The translations under genes and the position numbers were made by a program. A model generated the notes under the pieces. That model had not been told where the DNA came from. It saw nothing but the letters and a program-made list of their open reading frames with translations, and did no database searches. Positions 35,885 to 49,003 of a stretch of 64,000 nt of DNA are shown piece by piece. This DNA comes from Tetmemena sp. SeJ-2015 (taxonomy: Eukaryota; Ciliophora; Spirotrichea; Sporadotrichida; Oxytrichidae): positions 1-64,000 of the forward strand of contig JAJKFJ010020891.1 in the NCBI GenBank assembly GCA_027382625.1, written 5' to 3'. Position 1 is the stretch's first letter, and the number at the start of each line of letters is the position of its first letter.

Positions 35885-38120
35885 TCAGTGCTCTTAAAAT
35901 TTTGGATGATCATCATAGATTAAAAAATAATTAAGAAAAGCCTCATAGAACTTTTGCTATTCGAGAGATAAATTGTTAATGGAGAATAATAGTGGATAAT
36001 TAATCATTATTTAACAAAAAATTACACTTTAAGGGAATATAATTTTTTACCTATAATTAAAAGTTCTCACTATGTCCTCCACCCCAATCATCACACCATT
36101 CTCCTTTTCATTTACAGCTTGCATACCATTCTTGAACTTCTTTTGTGTGTCCTCAGAAGTTTCTAGGATTTGAGGCTCGTCCGATCCATTCTTAGTTTTA
36201 TTCTTGAGCATGTCTCTCATTTTTAGGCCTAATTCTTCTATCATAGGAGTCTTTCTCGTGAACAGGCCCATAATGATTTTTTTATCAATGACTGTTAGGT
36301 TCCTTACTTGAGAGTAAAGAATGAGCGCGTCCTCTAACTACTTCTTCTGCTGTATATCTTAGTTTTACCCAGGGAAGAAATACTTGTTATTCGTGAATTT
36401 CCTCACTACGCTCTCACTCCTCTCAAACTCATTCTCTGAGCTTGAGGAATTATCTGAGTCGTTATCATCTATCAAATTCTTCTTTTGGAATTGCAGTAGA
36501 TAAGATTAATCTCTATTCAAGCTTAGCGATAGTAAAAGGTCAAGTTTTCTAAGTCTATTTAGGAGATTGATAGCGTCTAGCTCCTTAACAATTTTTTTCT
36601 TGCCTTTTAGCAGCAGCAGCATTTTGCGCTCCTCCATAGAGGTACCGGCAGCAGCTCGCAGTCTTCGCCTCCCACAGCATGTTACTGCCTTGATCAAGGC
36701 AAACTTGCAAATGTCCTATCTATTAACTTGAATTCTCCAACGGTTGCTGAGATACATTACTATTCTCCTAATTAAACCCTTAGAAATGCGCCATTGATTC
36801 TGCTAAAGATCCTAGGCGATACTTTGAGTAACTAATTTAGAAGAACTCTGCTACTTTTTTGGTGATCTGCCAGCTAACCTACTGAGGTCTAGACTCCTAC
36901 TGTCGCCCTGTTTTATGTTAGCTATCGTACTATCTAACTAAGCGTAAGAGGTTTCGAGGGAAATATTATCAAGTTAGGATATTGGGTTTCCTCCTTTGAA
37001 AAGCTCAACCTAATATAGCTTACTTATCAGCGAAGAGAAGAAAATTGACTCCTGCAATTTGGAAAATACTATAAGCCCGATAAAGAAAAGCGAATTATAG
37101 AAACCTCCTACATCCTATAGAAGTGAAGCGACAGAGTAAACTTGTCTATCGTAAATGTCAAATTCCTTGTCAAGCTTGATGTCTTGGTAAAAATAAACTC
37201 CTTCCCCACCACCATCTTTATCAGAGGCAGTGAAATACCTGGTATGGGACATCTGATAGAATTTATCTACTTTCTTAGAATCAATGAAACCAAATAGATC
37301 ATCATTCAAATTGAGTGTATCTACCTTAAAGTACATGGAATTGAAGGTGGTCCTACCGAATTCTATTGCAAGGTAGCTATCGTCCAAAAAATAATTCACA
37401 GGATCCTCATAGTTTCCGAATATCGAAGTAAGAACTTATAATAACCTACTGGATCCACTTGTTGGTTATCCAAACTTCCATTTCTGCGTCAGAGGCACAA
37501 GGGCTCCCCTAACACCTCTAAAAGAGTAGAGTAATGACCTTAAACTGTGGTGAGTACCAATTTCCTTGGAGAGTGAGATTCTGCCAGTCTGCGCAAAAGA
37601 AATTTTATATATTGTACTACTGCGCCTCCTTTGAATCCGGATAGTTAAAGTTCACCCCAATCTTGCACTTTGAATATGGTATGGTCAGGTCTATGAATTC
37701 CCTTGAGGTCGAGCCGTCTGCAGCAGTTTTAATATTGACCATACTTTAACGAAGCACGAATTAGCCGTAGTAGGGATCGTTATAGACACTTTCAGCAAAG
37801 AAGTCACTCAACATGAAAGCAATAGTGATATTTTTGGATGAGATATTCTCTGGGGGTACATATGAGTTAGACTGTGAGACCAGAGTATTCTTTTTCACAA
37901 CTGACAAGTTTCGTCTTACCATATCATTCGTTTTGTAAGCTGCAAGACTTGCGATAGTGAGTATGATTAGTAAAGAAATCGCTCCTCCAAAGCTGCTTGT
38001 GAAAGATTGCTTGCCTTTGTATGTGAGGTTGATGGGACGAGAGTAAATATCAATGTCTCTAAACAAAGATCCACATTACTGCCTTCTCACATTTTTCACT
38101 CTTGCCTTTTGCTGAAGCAT
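35885..38120 (-). CDS. ciliate-type transmembrane protein, ~745 aa, one frameshift
   Basis: Starts at ATG 38118-38120 (MLQQKARVKNVRRQQ); codons follow the TAA/TAG = Gln code. N-terminal FRDIDIYSRPINLTYKGK leads into a membrane span GGAISLLIILTIASLAAYK. A mid-region contains NYEDPVNYFLDD and the SHTRYFTASDKDGGG segment. A second span follows QDVGGFYNSLFFIGLIVF. The C-terminal half is charged and probably cytosolic (Ser/Glu/Asn-rich DNDSDNSSSSEN). This architecture recurs in a family of uncharacterised ciliate membrane proteins. The frame slips one base at ~37420-37426, inside the YFDI/GNYEDP motif. The last 40 codons are AT-rich and a GT-AG intron starting near 36049 is possible. Confidence 0.75.
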
Positions 38121-39033
38121 CCTTTGAAAAAGAGAGATCTAGAAGAAGGAGACTAAGAGTTTATTTATTAAATTACTAAGGCAGAGCTTAGAATTAATCT
38201 ACTGCGATAATTTAAAATAATGTGGTAGCAAATACGTATTTAAGGGAGGACAACCTAAATATCATAAGGATTAATTATTCCACCTATATGTAGAATTTGG
38301 CAATTCTTAAATCTCAGATAAGAACTAAAGAGCCATAAATTTATGAGAACGAGAAATTCTAGACTTGAGGACTAAGAATTGTTAAACTTTTCAAATTTGC
38401 AAAAAGAATCTTAAGATAAATAAGAGAGAGCAAGGTATCAAGGAAAATATTTATATATTCTCATAAGCTAAAGCGAGGAGTTTTCTCACTGGGAAACCGA
38501 GTCAATGTCCTTGCAAGTAATATAGTTTTAATTTAAAATTCATGCTCAACTTATTTTTCTATATCATAAATTAAGAAATCAAATTTATCAATATTATTTA
38601 TACTTTCAATTTTTAAATTAAGCCTAAAGAAAATAAAAATAAAGCAAAGAAAGTTGCAAAACTTTAAGAATAAATGTATAAAAGAGTGAATTATTCTAAA
38701 TTTAGTAGGGAATAAATTTAACTAAAAACCATTAAACTAATATTTTCAGTAGAGCCAACATAGCTTAACTAGAAAAGTAAATTTTTTTAGTCTAATGTTT
38801 TTTATAATTTTCAATTAATCTACCCATAATTATTTTCAAAATTGCCAGGATACTTAGGAAAATTTGGTCAATGATTAAATTAATATTCTTAATATTACCT
38901 TTTCTTGGATAATGAATAAGATTTATTATAAAATAAATTTCATTATCCTTATCTATTTAAGAATGGATTTAAGATTTAAATATTCAAATTGTCTTTTATA
39001 ATGAATGAATGCACTACCATTATATAGCATTAA
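38121..39033. other. intergenic between the membrane-protein gene and O
   Basis: No gene seen. The first ~400 bp are slightly GC-richer and may hold 5' flanking sequence of the - strand gene. TTTAAATATTCAAA at 38974-38989 is the upstream element of O. Confidence 0.35.
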
Positions 39034-40415
39034 ATGATCCACAAATCAGTGCGAACTATAATTTTTAATTATTTCAATTTAAATTGGAATTACCTTATTA
39101 GGAGAAATTTGTGCCACCAGGAACGATAAATGTTCTCTTTAATACAAAATAGAGGATAAGAATCATACTATCCTTTGAGGATCAAAATAAAAACTGAAAT
39201 CAAAGATTTGAAAAGCATAGATACTCTTTTCTAATCTTATGACTACTTTACTATCATAATGAATGAAGATGCAAGATTAAACTCCTTGTATCTCCACTTA
39301 ATAAGCTAAATGGCAGCTTTGAAATAGGAAAAAGATTTCGAAATTAGTCTCGAAATTAGAAATGTAAGATGCTACAACCTTATCCATTAAGTCTTCTTTG
39401 AGGCGCTTAAACTCTAGATCATGAGCTCACAATCTAAAATTGATTATGTATTCTTCTAATATAAAATAGATATAGAATCAAAGGATTATGATGTTCAAAT
39501 TATAAATGAATTAAAATAGATCCTACCCTATTTTAGTTAAGTTATTTTTCAAAGTTTGACAGTCGGAAAGGGAATTTCAACACAAGCTTATCAAATATTG
39601 AATTAAAATTAGCAACGCTAAGAAATAATTTCTACTCAAATGCATAATTAGGCAGCAAGGAATCTTTTAATTACTGATAATGAATAAGAGTTTGATCATA
39701 AATAATCAAATATGACAACTTTAAAAATTTTCTTTACAGAGATATTTGATCCTAAGATTTTTTAGCTATTTACAAATGTAAAAGAATGTAAACTAACTCA
39801 AAGTCTTTTAAGCTGCTTTTGTTATGAAATTATGAAATCATGGAAGCAATTAAACTATCTGAAATACACTTACGGCTACATTTTATAAGTGGGTGATTTT
39901 TTCACTCCTAATAAGAGTTTGGGACTCGTTAATTAATTTCCGATTGATTTGCTCAGAAACTTCAATTAGTTAAAGCGCTTGTGCCTGACATTGAAAAATC
40001 CAAAAGATATGGAGACAGTATTTGAGAACATAAAATCCTAGAGACTCCAGAAATTCAAAGTTATTTTCCTTGAGCCACAATTATTGAAGTCTTATTGCTT
40101 GATAAAATATAAAATGATAAGTGAGGTGATTATATTGAGCCCAAAACTGATATTTTTTGAAAGAAATCAATAAATTAACCATTTTTCAACTTAGAAAAAT
40201 AATTTGAAGAGCAAATTAAACAAGAACTAGGAGCTCCTAATTTCAAACTTTAATTTTGCTCAGGAAGCAATCTTACTACAGGTGGTACGATCAAAATAGA
40301 TGCCCAAGCATTTGATTATCAAAGCCGTCGCTATAGAAAAGATTAAATGGTCAAAGTCACACTGAAGAATAAAGATTATTATGACATAAAGAAGAATCTT
40401 GTTATTTGTAATTGA
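39034..40415 (+). CDS. array paralog O, single frameshift in a T run
   Basis: Starts MIHKSVRTIIFNYFNLNWNY. Open to about 40180 with no TGA: YDYFTIIMNEDARLNSLYL, LTVGKGISTQAYQILNQ, FTEIFDPKIFQLFTNVK, LLSCFCYEIMKSW, FNQLKRLCLTLKNPKDMETV, LSPKLIFFERNQ. One T appears to be missing in CATTTTTCAAC; in the next frame it continues NLEKQFEEQIKQELG, DAQAFDYQSRRY to TGA at 40413-40415. A one-base sequencing error or a very young lesion. Confidence 0.72.
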
Positions 40416-41379
40416 AAAATATTAGAAAAACTAAAAGTATTATATTTCTCCAACTTAATTTTCAAACAAAACTTTTAATTACAAATAATCTTTTTTAATA
40501 GGTTGCAGATTTATTTGCAAAATGTTGTATTATTTAGACATTAAATAAATTTATATTAATAGAGCAGATTAATCTAAATTAGGATTTCTAATAATTTTAA
40601 GTAATAGTATTTTAATTAATTGATATAAAAATGGAAGTTTAATCTTCTTTTTATAGAAAATAAAGGTAAAAATTCTGATAGAAGCACCTACAATTATCTG
40701 AAATACGGCAAAAGAGTTAGAAATTAAGAGCTTTTAAGAAAAAGAGAATAAATTATTCCTAAAATAGATTTTAGAGCAATTGGGATTATTTAGATTTTTC
40801 TAAATACTAAGCGAAGCTTGAATTATATGAAAATTGTTATTTAGAAATAAATAAGAAGGCAATAAAATTGTGGTAATAGAATTGAAAATTAAAGTGCTCA
40901 GGATTTTTGAATTGTGAAAAGATGAATTTTTCTTTATCCTTTTCTATCAATGTGCTTTATAAAATTTAGAATGTTTCTAAATCTATGAGATAACAAAATT
41001 AACTAGAAAGAGTTAATTTAATAATATGCAGTAAAATCCCATTTTATATATTGCTTGATATAAATTTTCTTAAAATTTTTTAATTTATTGTCCCAAAATT
41101 GGCTTACATGTGCACTTACATTGCTTTACATTTTGAAATTTAAATTTATAGAAGTTTAATTTAAATAAAATCCTCAAACATCGTATAAATAGTTAAAGGT
41201 CGAAATTTATCAAATCATAGAATTTCATTAAATACTCTAAATTTATAATATTTATTTTTTTTCTCTTGAGTTATCAAAATAATTACTTATAATATATTTG
41301 CCTTATTTTTTTCTTAAACATGTTCTGAATATTTAATTCTATTATAAAATAGCATGACTAAACAATATAATAAATAAAA
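40416..41379. other. intergenic O-P
   Basis: AT-rich, no gene recognised. CTGAATATTTAAT at about 41325 is the upstream element of P, 55 bp before its ATG. Confidence 0.35.
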
Positions 41380-42795
41380 ATGCTATCTAAAAATTTGAAA
41401 TTTCTTATATTTAAGAATTTGCCAATAAATTGGAATTACTTAATTAGCAGAAATTTATGTAAGATGGAAAGAGAAATGTTTGCCTATTATCAGTACTAGT
41501 CAGACACAAATGAATAAAGTCTCTATTTGAAGCTGAAGAAAAAATTGAGTAATTTATACTCAGTTTATTCTTTGATCACTTGCTATCACAACTTTACCTT
41601 CATGTTGGAAGAAGACAGTTTCAATAACGGTTACTATCTTCAACTACTGTGCTTAATGCAGATGATGGTGGAAAAACAATTTACTCTAAGCATTTATGCT
41701 CTTAATGTCAGAAACTTTAACGAGTTTCACCCCATGCTATTCTAAGCTATATCTTTTCAAAAGAGGCAAAAATAATCAAATATCAATTATCACACTCTAT
41801 AATTTGAAATCTTTGACGAATGAAATAATTTTGATATAGAAATATCAGTCGAATTAAAGAGGATTTTCCCATTTTTCAAAGAAATAAAATTCGATCAACT
41901 TTCAATTGGGAAGAAAGTTTCTCAACGTGCATATAAACTTTTAAATCAAGGCATTACTAATTAATAACACTAGTAGGATATCTCACTTAGAATGCAAAAT
42001 TTACCAGCCAGAAATTTGCTGATTTCCTCTTAATCTAGTTCAATAAATGATAATGAATTAGGATTGATAGACTAATAGTTTTAATAAGAATAAACTTTAA
42101 GTATAAATTTTTGTGAAGTTTATGATCCCAAAATCTTTGAATATTTTAAGAATGTTACAGAGATAAGAATAAACAAGTGCATATTAAGTTGCTTCTGCTA
42201 TGAGATTATGACTAAATGGACTAACTTAAAAGCATTAGAGTTTACTTATGGATAAGAATCGCTTAATGTAGACGAGAATGAGAGACTTAATTATTTTAAG
42301 CTAGGAATGGACACTTTATTTCTTACTGGAATTTTGGGTAATTATAATTAATTGTAAATCCTAAGTCTGACTTTGTTAAACTGTGTTGATTTGGAAAATG
42401 TTTTTATGGGCATCAGTTCTAAATAGCTTCAACAGTTTGAAGCTTAGATTCTCGACCCTGAGACTTTGGAATCATATTGCAGCGTTAGGTACAGACCTCT
42501 GAATAATATTAAATTAAGAACTGCAAGGTTAGTTTTATTTGAAACCAAGAATTAAGTTTCAGATTTAGATGACTTAATGGGCTGTTTAGAGAGAAAAATT
42601 AGAACAGATATTAAAGACAATAAATTCAAACTTAAAAGAGTGGAAATAAAAGATTCTGAGACAACTTAATTTCAAATAGAGTTGACTCCATACTCATTTG
42701 AAGAGGACTGCTATCTCAAAAAGAGAAAGGTCAAAATAGAATTATGTGTACAGAGCAACGAAGATTAAGAAAAATAAATTTTAATATCTTTTTGA
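41380..42795 (+). pseudogene. array paralog P, one in-frame TGA
   Basis: Starts MLSKNLKFLIFKNLPINWNY. A single frame of 472 codons, broken only by TGA at 41821-41823 (codon 148). Middle LITCYHNFTFMLEEDS, LSIYALNVRNFNEFHPM; LSIGKKVSQRAYKLLNQ; FCEVYDPKIFEYFKNV; ILSCFCYEIMTKW. The leucine-rich and C-terminal parts diverge from neighbours (LGNYNQLQILSLTLLNCVD, LTPYSFEEDCY). Ends QILISF. With one substitution as its only defect it may be functional if that TGA is suppressed or miscalled. Confidence 0.72.
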
Positions 42796-43213
42796 GTAAT
42801 TAAATTAATTATTTATATACTCTCAATTTTAATTTTTTAAATAGCAGTTAATAAATACAATTACTTTATAATTTACAAATGAATTCTTAAATAAATTCTT
42901 TTATTAAAATCCTAAAAAATATCAGCAGATATTCCTCTTTAATAAATAGGAGAATTTCACTTACGGATTTTATTAATTTATCGTTTTTTAAAAAATATGT
43001 TTACAAAATACTTCTTAACTTTAAATAAAACAATTGTTCAAATTGTAAAAAGTAAAAAATATTTATCTTTAATTTAATGAAATTTCAGATTATTTTACAG
43101 TCTAATTAAAAATTTTAGAATTTTAAAATTCCATTTTCCGAATATTCGGATGATATTTTTTAAATGGATGAGCGAAATCCTTAAAATAATAAAATAATAA
43201 AATAAAAATAAAA
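42796..43213. other. intergenic P-Q
   Basis: AT-rich. TTCCGAATATTCGGA at ~43137, a perfect inverted repeat, is the upstream element of Q. Confidence 0.4.
43137..43151 (+). promoter_or_regulatory. palindromic upstream element of Q
   Basis: CCGAATATTCGG, a perfect palindrome 77 bp before the ATG. S (TTGAATATTCGAA at 50236, 67 bp before its ATG) and U (TCGAATATTCGA at 55049, 64 bp) carry the same core. Inferred promoter element. Confidence 0.5.
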
Positions 43214-44582
43214 ATGTTACCAAAAGGAGTTCTCTCAGAAATATTTTCTTTCTTTTCAGTAAACTGGAACTATCTTAAGAGAAGAAATCTCAGCAAATCA
43301 GAAAGAGAAGCATTTAGTTTAATATAAAATACAAATTAATACCCACTTAAATTGAAAATTAAGGAATAGTTGAAAAACTTGAAAGCTTAATTATTTTCCC
43401 AATGTTATCACAATTTTATTATATAGATAATTAGAGTGCTTATATTCGCTATTATGTGAATTTTATGTACCAAATCAAAAATAATGGCAAGAATTTATAT
43501 GAGCTTAAATTTAAGCAACATTAAATAATTTCAAGAATCTCATTTAACCCTGTTTTAAATGATTGCATCTCGTATAAAAAAATCCAAAAAATTTAAATCT
43601 ACTATACCTCACAATGAAATTAAATGATAATCCATATGAAAATTATATCGAATTGGATTAAGAGTTGTAATGCATGATACCGCTTTTTAGAAGTTTAAAA
43701 TTATTCAATCATAATGTGGGGCATTCTGTTTCAACTAAAGCATTCAGAATACTCAATGGCGGCAACAACTATAATCAATCATAAAAAATCACTTTGCAAA
43801 TATAAAATTAGGAGGCAAGAGACCTATTGATCTCTTCAAACCGCAGTTTATCTTAAAATGAAAAAGCAAATATTGTTTCTTTATAACTTTAATTCACGGA
43901 TATATATGATCCGAAGATGTTTGAACAATTTTCAGATGTTAAAAACTGCATGTTCATGAACTGCTACTTAAGTTGCTTTTGCTTTGAAATTATGAAATCT
44001 TGGAAGTAATTAAAGTTTTTGATTTTTAACATTTTAACAGAGTAGCCTCAAAGATACACTTTGGATATCTATGATAAGTATGGACTAATAAACACTTTAC
44101 CTTTAGAAATTCTGGGAAATTTTCCCTTGCTTGAGCACTTATCTTTGACTCTCAATACTCCAATAGAAATGGAAGAAGTGTTCAGGAATTTAAATTCTAA
44201 TGAGCTCAAGACATTTGAAGCAATTTTCCTTACTCCTTAGTCAATCTATTCATATTAACTTGTTAAATACAGAGGGAATGTGAAAATTACAATCATATGT
44301 CCCTAGATAGTTTTAATTGAGAAAAGTCAAGACCAAAATGACGTTATATTTTCAGTTGAGTACTTAGAATCTCAAATTAAGAAACTCAAATGCGAAGATG
44401 AAGTTAAATTTTCCAAAGTCACTCATAAAATAAATTCGTCTGGGTAGTATGATTCTATCATTTTAAGAAAGCAAGCGTACGATTACCAAGAGAATTGCTT
44501 CAGAGAGGAGCAGTTCGTGCAAATTGAAATTAAGGTAAAAGATCATCATTGCGTTAAAAAACAAATATTTTTATCTAATTGA
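43214..44582 (+). pseudogene. array paralog Q, several indels
   Basis: Starts MLPKGVLSEIFSFFSVNWNY, RRNLSKSEREAF; the N-terminus resembles an F-box helix but this is only a resemblance. Nearly identical to S, against which it shows small indels near 43415-43445, 43480 and 43570. The 3' half is clean: NCYLSCFCFEIMKSW, YGLINTLPLEILGNF, HLSLTLNTPIEMEEVFRNL. Ends QIFLSN, TGA at 44580-44582. Confidence 0.72.
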
Positions 44583-44899
44583 ATAAAAGCAATTAATTTT
44601 TGAATAGACTACATAATTTAAAACTGCTTTTATCCCTTAATAAGGTTTTTCCCTTCCGATATTAAGTTTGCGAGCTTTCAATTTTATTCCATATAATATT
44701 TTTACTGTTACTTTAACTTAATTTTTTGTATTTAAATTAAAGAGTCTTAATTTAAATTTTTTAACATCTTTATACAAATTCAACCTTTAACTCTTATTTA
44801 GTTTTACATAATAAAGACAAAAAATCTCTAGATTTCCCTAAATTATTTTACAAGAATTTATAATTCATTTAAAGTGTAAAATATAGATTAACTCTTTGA

Positions 44900-45580
44900 G
44901 CAGCATGTTTCAAAATAATATACCTAAATATTATAAGAAGCACGAATTTGAAGAAGTTTATTTTATGATTTAAAATGCTTAAAGTATTAACTGAAGTTAA
45001 GATTGCAGTTTCGATTAATGTGTGATCAGTTAGTTTTGCTTTGAAATTATGAAATCGTGGCAAAATATTACTAATTTTAAGATATCTTTGAAAAATATAT
45101 GTTAAGCTTTAAAATAAGCAAAAATAATATTTTTTAAAATTTGGTAAGGCAATTTTAAATAGCTGCAAAGTCTCTGGCTTATTCTAGAATCTAAATTTGC
45201 ACACTTCTCAAGTCTTTCGAAGCTGTCCTCCTTACTCCCTAGACTTTAAAATCCTATTGTATAAAGAAGTACCCTATAATCGATTAAATCTTAATAATAA
45301 CTCCCAAATTGATTATTTCCCAATTATGAGGAGGTTTTAAATTTATTTATTTTTTAAGACAACATCTTTACTATGATCAATAAGCATCTTGCAATGAATG
45401 ATTTTTAGTTAAAGAAGACTTTTATCGTAAAAGGCTATGCTTCTAAAGAATCAATCACTATGAGTACGCAGCAATATGACAATGAATAAAGGTGCTATTT
45501 GGATAAGCAAACAGTTTATGTAAAATTAATTATAGAAAATTATGGGGTATATAAAAAATATATCTATAATTCTAAATGAG
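44900..45580 (+). pseudogene. relic of an array gene, 3' half only (T-type)
   Basis: From about 44960 the sequence matches T from its YDPKMLEAFTE region onward: CSFDQCVISQFCFEIMKSW, LKSYCI-like block, IITPKLII, STQQYDNEQRCYLDKQT, ending at a TGA near 45577. The 5' half is missing. Shares its position after a Q-type gene with the relic at 56.9 kb. Confidence 0.6.
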
Positions 45581-46463
45581 AAAAGAAAAACTTTAATTCT
45601 AAAAATCACTTTAAATTAATTTTTCCTAAAAAGCCTTAAAAATTTCTAATATGAAGCAATACACTCATTATTTGATAATTAAGAAATTACTAACTTGGCA
45701 TTATAATTATTAAGTTGCGATGAATTACGTAATACGAAATACCGAGGTGTTGGCTGATCATTATCTTAGTGAAATTATTATTATAATATTCTAGTGATAA
45801 ATTATTGAATTACTATCTGTGGTTAATCTAAAAAGATTTTAGCACTAAGTCTAATTTGAATAGATGATTTTAGATTCATAAATAGAGAATAAATTTAATT
45901 AGACTCTTCTTCAACAAAATATCAGAATATGGATCATTCTTAACAGGGATGAAGAGCAAAAGATTATTCCTGATTATCAAAATTTTATAATTTTTTGGCT
46001 CAAGTTTAAAATGGATAAATTATAGTTTCCATTGGAAAAGGAATCTAATCTAAAAGTATTCATTTTTAGTTTAATATCCTAGTTAAAAAATTTTCATGAT
46101 TATATATCATTTTTTATTAATCTCTACTCTTTAATTAAATTTTATTTAAGATAGTAATATAAGTTTTGTATCTGAGTAATCATTACTTAATTATAAGATT
46201 ATAGTTAATAACCAGTAAACTATTTGATACAATATTTTTTTTTGCAAATTATTAAATTTCGGTATTGTTTTAGCCAATTTTAATTCTATTATAAAACATG
46301 GATAATAAAAATAATCTGAATCCAATATATGATACAAGCTAGAAGTTATAATTCTTAATTAAATATATTTATTAAATAATTTTAAATATCATTATGCTTG
46401 TGACTTGAATTTAAATATTCATTTATACCATAAATTAAAACCAATTTTATAATAAGGATAAAA
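45581..46463. other. intergenic, duplicated with 57.5-58.4 kb
   Basis: Contains stretches alignable with DNA after the second relic (e.g. GATGAATTA...TTAGTGAAATT at ~45718-45790 versus ~57742-57815). No gene. GAATTTAAATATTCATTT at 46407 is the upstream element of R. Confidence 0.45.
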
Positions 46464-47844
46464 ATGCTATAAAAATCTATAAGATCTGTAATATTTAGTT
46501 ACTTAACTGTAAACTGGAACTTTAAAAGAAGGAGATGCCTCTGCAAAGCAGAAAAAACTGAATTTTTCCTTCTTCAGAAAATGGACAGAAAACACTTGAA
46601 CCTATAAATTGAGCCTACCCCAAGTTTAGAAAGTTTAAATGGAATTCTTGATCAGTATAACTACTTTCTTCTCAAAATAAATAATCAGAGGATTCATAAT
46701 ATCTTCATCTTCCACATTATAGGCTAAATGCAAATTAAGACCCAGAAATTATTCTTTTTGAATTTAGATATTAATGATATAAGAGAATTTCAAGAAACAC
46801 ATGAAGCAATTTTCTTATAATTGGCTCTAGAACTCTCCTCGAAAACATAGAATGTAAACATTAACTAACTTCAATTGAAAATAAATGATGGAGTAAGTAA
46901 TTATAGAATCGATTACTTAAGTGCTTTAAAATAACTTTTGCCTCTGGCTAAAAGAATAATCATCGAAAAACAAACAATAGGTTATAAATTTTTTAATGAT
47001 ATTTATGAAATTATTAATCAAAATAATACTCAACAACCTTAGAGTATTTCCTTGAATATACAAGATTCATAAATCAAATCTCAATTTATGTCCCTTGAAG
47101 AAGAATAAAAGCATAATATGAATTCAATAACAAGAACATTATCTATGTATTATTCGGAAGTATTAGATTCTAAAATTTTTGAGAGTTTTAGAGAGATTGA
47201 AGTTTGCGAGTTCACTTCAATGTTTTCTTAGCTGCTTTTGTTTTGAAATTATGAAGAGCTGGAAGAAGCTAAAGCATTTGATATTTGTTTATGGATGTAT
47301 AGCGAAAAAAATAGACTGATGGCATAAAGTAAAATTTCTTAAGGCTTGGACTTTCAAACTGCTTCCCTCTTGAAAATTTAGAGAGCTTTCAATAATTAGA
47401 GAATCTATCTTTATCACTTTCTTATCCTGCAGAAATCGAAACAGTCTTCAAGTATTTAAAATCTCCAGTGTTTAATAAATTTGAAGCAATCTTTCTGAGT
47501 CCACAGCTGTTAAAATAGTTTTGCCTTGTTAAATATAAAAATATCCCTAATATGACAATAGTCTGTCCCTAGATAATATTATTTGACAAGGGAGAAGAGG
47601 TGTACAATATAAAGAATTTGTGTGGTTACATACAATAATTGATAAGCTAGAAGTTGGAGGATAGTAAATTTAAATTGATTGCTAATGAGAAAAATAATCA
47701 GTTAATAATCTCATGATTTAATTTAGTAGGCACTAGAGCATTCGATTATCAAAGTATTGTTACGAAAACGATGCAAGAGTGAATGTAACAATTAAAATAC
47801 AAAACTATGAATATATTAATAAGCAAATATTAATATCAAAGTGA
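46464..47844 (+). pseudogene. array paralog R, at least two single-base insertions
   Basis: Starts MLQKSIRSVIFSYLTVNWNF, then RRRCLCKAEKTEFF. Open to ~47215, where an extra T (ACTTCAATG versus ACTCAATG in V) shifts the frame; an extra C near 47322 shifts it again. Reads QCFLSCFCFEIMKSW, LENLSLSLSYPAEIETVF, MTIVCPQIILFDKGEEVYN. More damage lies near the C-terminus. Ends KQILISK with TGA at 47842-47844. Sister of V. Confidence 0.7.
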
Positions 47845-48267
47845 TTGAAATTAATAATTTATTTTCTAATCTGAGATATTTAACAAAAATTATCAACAAT
47901 TCTCTAATAATATTTCGATCATCATTATATAGTTATTCTAATTTTTCTCTAAAACGTCTGAGGAAATTAATTAAGAATATTCTTCTACTTTTCATTACAA
48001 GAATAATATACCATGATTCATTAAAATATAAGTATAATTAAAGAGAGATTTGGGGATGAGGAATATTAAGATTTTCTTCAAATCATATTTTGCTTTCAAT
48101 TAAGTGGAGGCAATCAATAAAATAAAATCATACCAAATATATTTGAGCTAATATTTTTCGCAAAAAAAATATAAATAATCTGTATGTAAACCAATTCAAT
48201 AAAATGAAATATCATTGGTCAATGTAAATAGGATAGATATTTAAGTCTTCTATCTTAATAAAAAAAG
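47845..48267. other. intergenic R to orphan frame
   Basis: AT-rich. The + strand frame at 47841-48041 is low-complexity and not supported as a gene. Confidence 0.3.
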
Positions 48268-48990
48268 ATGAGTCTTGATCCTTACAGTTTAGACCAACAT
48301 ATTCTACCTGAATTTCAGGATTAAATTGAAGAGTCTATTAAGATAATATTATCCGTTCAGATCCGATTTTTTAAAAAAATTTCAGTTGCCTTCTGTAAAA
48401 CCTGGACGAACGAGGACGAAGCTCTTGTCATCTATTTTAAAACTTGGTACTGTAAGCGCTCCTTGTCGGCCGAGTATTGGCCTAAAAATTTGAAAGAGTT
48501 AATTTTACATATTTATTAAATCCAGCAATAAAATGGAATTTTATGGACTACTACATGCAAATAATTGATGTTTTTTAAGGCAGTTCTCTAAAATTCAGTA
48601 AAAATACTAAAAACAGTGGCTGCATACTGCAAAAGCTGGCTTCCTAGCCAGTAGTCGAAAATTGGAGCTGAACAGATAATATATTTAAATCAGGAGATTA
48701 ATTAAAGTGATGGTTTAAATGCATAACTAATTTTAGAAATATTTCTCGCACAAAATATTTTCCTTAATAAAAATTGCTTATTAACTTTCTGCTGCACTTT
48801 ATTTTTTCTTCATTCATAATTTTATTAAATAATGTAAGTAGAACTATTGAATTTAATAATAAATTAAATTATAAAATCAAAACCTATTTTATCCCATCTT
48901 ACCCAATTTTTTCAGATAAAATTTCTAAAATTTACATTCATTACATTTAGATATCATTAAAATAAGTATTCTTAGAAAGAAAAATTTTGA
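48268..48990 (+). CDS. orphan frame of 240 codons, first half protein-like
   Basis: ATG to TGA with TAA/TAG as Gln. The first ~125 residues look like a real protein and are GC-richer: MSLDPYSLDQHILPEFQDQI, IRFFKKISVAFCKTWTNEDE, YFKTWYCKRSLSAEYWPKNL, KTVAAYCKSWLPS. The remainder is AT-rich and may be read-through of non-coding DNA. No similarity to the array. Could be a complete small gene or a macronuclear-destined segment that continues elsewhere. Product not recognised. Confidence 0.45.
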
Positions 48991-49003
48991 TAAGAATTAA
49001 ATA

